Assembly: GCA_019117065.1 (NCBI GenBank)
Contig: DXAK01000028.1
Location: 1 to 40,893, forward strand
Direction: 5' to 3'
From: Candidatus Mediterraneibacter pullicola
GTDB taxonomy: Bacteria; Bacillota; Clostridia; Lachnospirales; Lachnospiraceae
Length of the DNA stretch: 40,893 nucleotides
Part shown: positions 38,601-40,893 of the stretch, piece after piece
Numbering within the stretch: the first letter of the stretch is position 1
Layout: each line of letters begins with the position of its first letter
The notes under the pieces: model-generated
Databases searched by the model: none
Seen by the model: only the letters and a program-made list of their open reading frames with translations
Told to the model about the DNA's origin: nothing
Translations under genes and position numbers: made by a program

Positions 38601-38798
38601 CTATCGCATCAGTAATTCGATTCCGAATTGCAGGATCGCATCAATAATCGCGATCAGCGCTCCGAGAATTAAAGATACCGCAACAACTGCCGTGGTCTGT
38701 CTTGCAAGTGTCCTCTTGTCCGGCCAAATGACTTTCTTAAACTCTGCCTGAAGCCCTTTGAACCAGCTTTTCTTCTGAGTCTTTGTGTTTTCACTCAT
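38601..38798 (-). CDS. secE: Preprotein translocase subunit SecE
   Basis: Small essential subunit of the SecYEG channel in the membrane. The 65-residue product is the short Gram-positive form: a charged N terminus, the conserved amphipathic motif WFKGLQAEFKKVIWPDKRTL, and one membrane span (about 36-58: TAVVAVSLILGALIAIIDAI). It lies between rpmG (21 bp) and nusG, the standard order. Confidence 0.96.
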   Translation of the reverse strand: MSENTKTQKKSWFKGLQAEFKKVIWPDKRTLARQTTAVVAVSLILGALIAIIDAILQFGIELLMR

Positions 38799-38819
38799 AA
38801 TGCCACTTCCTTCCGACGA

Positions 38820-38969
38820 CTACTTTGTCTCTTTATGCAGTGTGTGTGATTTACAGAATCTGCAATACTTCTTAGTCTCCATGCGGTCCGGATGAGCTTT
38901 CTTATCCTTCGTCATGTTGTAGTTACGGTTTTTACATTCCGTACACTCCAGTGTAATTCTTGTGCGCAC
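38820..38969 (-). CDS. rpmG: 50S ribosomal protein L33, GTG start
   Basis: Small zinc-ribbon ribosomal protein of 49 residues, too short for most open-frame lists. Translation from GTG 38969 gives [20 protein letters not shown], then [20 protein letters not shown] and SHTLHKETK. The cysteine pairs at 9/12 and 36/39 show that this is the zinc-binding (C+) form. GAGGTG lies 6 nt before the start. It is the first gene of the rpmG-secE-nusG-rplK-rplA unit. Confidence 0.95.
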   Translation of the reverse strand: MRTRITLECTECKNRNYNMTKDKKAHPDRMETKKYCRFCKSHTLHKETK

Positions 38970-39043
38970 AACTTCCACCTCGCTTTTTTCATATTTACCT
39001 GCGTGTTACTCTGATGGTTGCGAAGCCATCGATTTTTAGGCAT

Positions 39044-39111
39044 AAAAAAAAGACCTAACTTCCATTCGCCGTAGTATTGTACCATGGTGGGCAGATAGAA
39101 GTCAAGGTCTT
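39044..39111 (-). terminator. Terminator of the AI-2E gene enclosing the rpmG promoter
   Basis: On the minus strand AAGACCT (39111-39105) pairs with AGGTCTT (39056-39050), and ACTTC (39102-39098) with GAAGT (39062-39058). A T8 run (39051-39044) overlaps the end of the second arm. The 35-nt loop contains the -10 box of the rpmG promoter, and the first arm overlaps its -35 box. Read-through RNA from upstream can fold it; RNA started at the internal promoter lacks the first arm. Confidence 0.7.
39076..39105 (-). promoter_or_regulatory. Promoter of rpmG-secE-nusG-rplK-rplA
   Basis: Minus strand TTGACT (39100-39105), 18-nt spacer, TACAAT (39076-39081), start near 39069, leader about 100 nt. It is nested within the terminator hairpin of the upstream gene. 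Confidence 0.75.
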
Positions 39112-39139
39112 ACGTGGATTTTTTGTCTTACAGGATTTT

Positions 39140-40324
39140 TTAACGCGGGGAATCAGGCTCCTCTGGCTGCGCGGTCCTGATATCCCTATGTTTGCTCTTA
39201 AGCTTCTTATATACACTGGCACGGAATAGCGTATAGACAACAGATGTGATAGGGATGAAAATCAACATTCCAACAACCCCCATCAGGCTGCCGCCGATAG
39301 TCACTGCTGCCAGAACCCAGATTGATGGCAGTCCCACGGAATTCCCTACCACTTTGGGATAAATCAGGTTTCCTTCGATCTGCTGAAGCACAAGGAACAT
39401 AATTACAAAGATGAGCGCTTGTAGCGGATCCACCATCAAAATTAAGAATGCTCCTACGATACAGCCGATAAACGCGCCAAATATCGGAATCAACGCGGTA
39501 AACGCGATAAGTACTCCTACGAGCAGGGAATACGGCATGTTAAAGATGCTCATGGCAATAAAGAACATCATTCCCAGTATCAAAGCCTCTACACACTGCC
39601 CCGTCAGAAAACTCGAAAAGGATTTTGCCGCCAGTGAACATACCTCCAAGCACCACTCCACTTTCTTCTCCGGGAGAAACGCATACATCACTTTCCTCAC
39701 CTGTACGTTGAGTTTTTCTTTCTGCAGAAGTACATAGCACGCAAATACAAAAGCGATCACAAACGTCGCCACTCCGCTTACAATGGAACCGATGGCAGAC
39801 ATGGTGGAATTCAGTACATTCCCCGCCCCATTCTGGAAGAAGGACATCGCACTGTCCAGCAGTTTTCCTACATCAAGATTTAAGTTATCAAGCCATGCGC
39901 GGATCTCGCTGTTATCCATGAACAATTCTTCCAGCGTCCTCTGCGCCTGCGGAATGAATGTCTGGATATTCTTTCCCAAAGAGAGAATTGTCTGCGTCAG
40001 TTCAGGTATCACTACAAACATAACAAGAACAACCACACCGATCACAATCGCAATCGTCAGCACAAGGCTTAGCGGCCGGGCGAGTCTCTGGGCAATTTTC
40101 TTGTCTCTTAAACGTCTGTTCCCGAAAATCTTCTTCTCCAGAAATTTCATTGGAACATTGAGAACAAACGCGATTCCCCCGCCGAGTAGAAAAGGAAATA
40201 TAATGCCAAATGCAAACCCAATCCACTCAAACAGAATATTATAGTTCCACAATGCAATCAAAATAATAATCGTAAAAAGGATCAGTTCCTTCATTTTCCG
40301 CATATTTTCTTTGTCAAGCCTCAT
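39140..40324 (-). CDS. AI-2E/PerM family membrane protein
   Basis: The 394-residue integral membrane protein belongs to the AI-2E transporter/PerM superfamily, whose proven members include autoinducer exporters and Na+/H+ or lipid-related transporters; the substrate is unknown. About eight spans are visible: three in residues 12-112, a hydrophilic segment (113-175), then five more including GSIVSGVATFVIAFVFACYV, IGMKTG-free loops, PYSLLVGVLIAFTALIPIFG and GAFIGCIVGAFLILMVDP. The late motif QQIEGNLIYPKVVGNSVGLP is the family signature. AGGGAGG precedes the ATG by 4 nt, and those bases lie in the coding tail of the Rpn transposase remnant. Confidence 0.9.
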   Translation of the reverse strand: MRLDKENMRKMKELILFTIIILIALWNYNILFEWIGFAFGIIFPFLLGGGIAFVLNVPMKFLEKKIFGNRRLRDKKIAQRLARPLSLVLTIAIVIGVVVLVMFVVIPELTQTILSLGKNIQTFIPQAQRTLEELFMDNSEIRAWLDNLNLDVGKLLDSAMSFFQNGAGNVLNSTMSAIGSIVSGVATFVIAFVFACYVLLQKEKLNVQVRKVMYAFLPEKKVEWCLEVCSLAAKSFSSFLTGQCVEALILGMMFFIAMSIFNMPYSLLVGVLIAFTALIPIFGAFIGCIVGAFLILMVDPLQALIFVIMFLVLQQIEGNLIYPKVVGNSVGLPSIWVLAAVTIGGSLMGVVGMLIFIPITSVVYTLFRASVYKKLKSKHRDIRTAQPEEPDSPR

Positions 40325-40604
40325 AAATCCTCCCTATTCTTCCCGCTGAAGAATCTTTGCCAGCGGATAATATCTTCCTCGTCCCGCGCTTTCTTTGGGA
40401 GTTTCTTGAATTCTAAGCATGTATTTCCATCAGATCAGCGTATGGCTCCCCAGTCTTAGCATCACGTGATAGCATCTCTTGTCCTTCGGAAAATGGATAA
40501 AATCAAGGATACTTACATGAACACATTTTTCATTGTGCATCAACTCTTTAAAACAGGAAATCCACGGTGGGAAGCATTATAAAATTGTTCGTTTGTTTTG
40601 CCAT
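40321..40604 (-). pseudogene. Rpn/PD-(D/E)XK-type transposase remnant
   Basis: From ATG 40604 the sequence reads MAKQTNNFIMLPTVDF. One extra C then shifts the frame, which resumes as FKELMHNEKCVHVSILDFIH and FPKDKRCYHV. A second frame gives RDAKTGEPYADLMEIHA and a third LEFKKLPKKARDEEDIIRWQ then RFFSGKNREDL. These pieces match, in order, the N terminus and C-terminal half of Rpn-family recombination-promoting nucleases common in Lachnospiraceae, recalled from knowledge of the family. About 100 codons with the nuclease core are missing between NEK and CVHV. At least three lesions make it dead. It overlaps the AI-2E start by 4 bp. Confidence 0.75.
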
Positions 40605-40893
40605 ATGCGTTCTCTTTTCCTGCATGAAACGGAGTTCACCCGGAAAAGACTTCGCATTTGCTTCTTATTGTAAACATATCATCTGCGTCTGTAAAGGGTA
40701 AACCTGTTTTCTTTGCTATTTCGTTTATTGCCTATGGACGATTTCCCGAATACAGGTATGAAAAATAATGAGGTGTGATAGCGATAGCGGCAAAAAGCTA
40801 ATAAAATCAATGGTTTTGCGGACAGCGGATAGACAGGGAATGTGTTAAAAACTGAATACGCACACAAACGGCGTTACCTTAACCCCTTTGGGG
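40605..40893. other. No gene recognised
   Basis: The last 289 bases hold no open frame with a ribosome site or recognisable motif on either strand. A 62-residue minus-strand frame (40679-40867) looks random. The extreme end has CCCC-TTT-GGGG (40883-40893), possibly part of a hairpin cut by the window edge. Confidence 0.5.

Noticed and set aside
38980-39043. tRNA gene between the rpmG promoter and rpmG
   Set aside because: A GATGG/CCATC hairpin is present, but there is no cloverleaf or T-loop sequence; it is simply leader RNA.
40679-40867. 62-codon minus-strand open frame
   Set aside because: No ribosome site, no recognisable motif, and composition typical of random frames.

Overview
The window is a low-to-mid GC Firmicutes chromosome segment, most likely from an anaerobic Lachnospiraceae-type clostridium. 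The signs are the paired glgC/glgD genes, spoVG, a dnaD-dnaI-like pair, an archaeal-type prolyl-tRNA synthetase behind a T-box, strong Shine-Dalgarno sites, and the wording of the ribosomal and RNA polymerase proteins. I cannot name a species.

Layout. Most of the minus strand is the classic translation/transcription block, read from high to low coordinates: rpmG-secE-nusG-rplK-rplA (38969 to 36671), rplJ-rplL (31696 to 30659), rpoB-rpoC (30191 to 22609), rpsL-rpsG-fusA (4627 to 1189) and a tuf cut by the window edge (1070 to <1). Two foreign blocks split this normally contiguous order. The first (31945-36602) holds a 5'-truncated sugar isomerase, a Gfo/Idh/MocA oxidoreductase, a GH65 disaccharide phosphorylase and beta-phosphoglucomutase, placed exactly between the rplA terminator and the rplJ promoter. 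The second (about 4.7-22.6 kb) separates rpoC from rpsL. It holds an IS3-type remnant, proS with its T-box, xpaC-telA, rluA, a CvrA/NhaP2-type antiporter, spoVG, glgC-glgD, murC, dnaD-dnaI-prs, and an orphan KdpD/KdpE-like pair followed by an unlisted 47-residue membrane peptide. Upstream of rpmG lie a PerM/AI-2E-type membrane protein and a decayed Rpn (PD-(D/E)XK) transposase.

How the parts work together. The ribosomal genes form several transcription units with recognisable promoters upstream of rpmG, rplJ, rpoB, rpsL and tuf, and RNA-level control elements: an L10 leader, two matched L1-type stem-loops in front of rplK and rplA, and a hairpin attenuator between rplL and rpoB. The GH65 phosphorylase and beta-PGM should together turn an alpha-glucosyl disaccharide plus phosphate into glucose 6-phosphate. 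GlgC/GlgD make ADP-glucose for glycogen.

The most unusual observations are at the regulatory scale. The rpmG-operon promoter is nested inside the terminator of the upstream gene. A 30-nt L1-type RNA motif is duplicated with compensatory change. A roughly 100-nt repeat is shared by the fusA-rpsG and rplA-rplK spacers, which lie 34 kb apart. The AI-2E gene's ribosome binding site and start codon lie in the coding tail of a dead Rpn transposase. The antiporter terminator is buried in the convergent rluA coding sequence. DnaA-box-like sites sit upstream of dnaD. I found no CRISPR array, phage, rRNA or tRNA gene.
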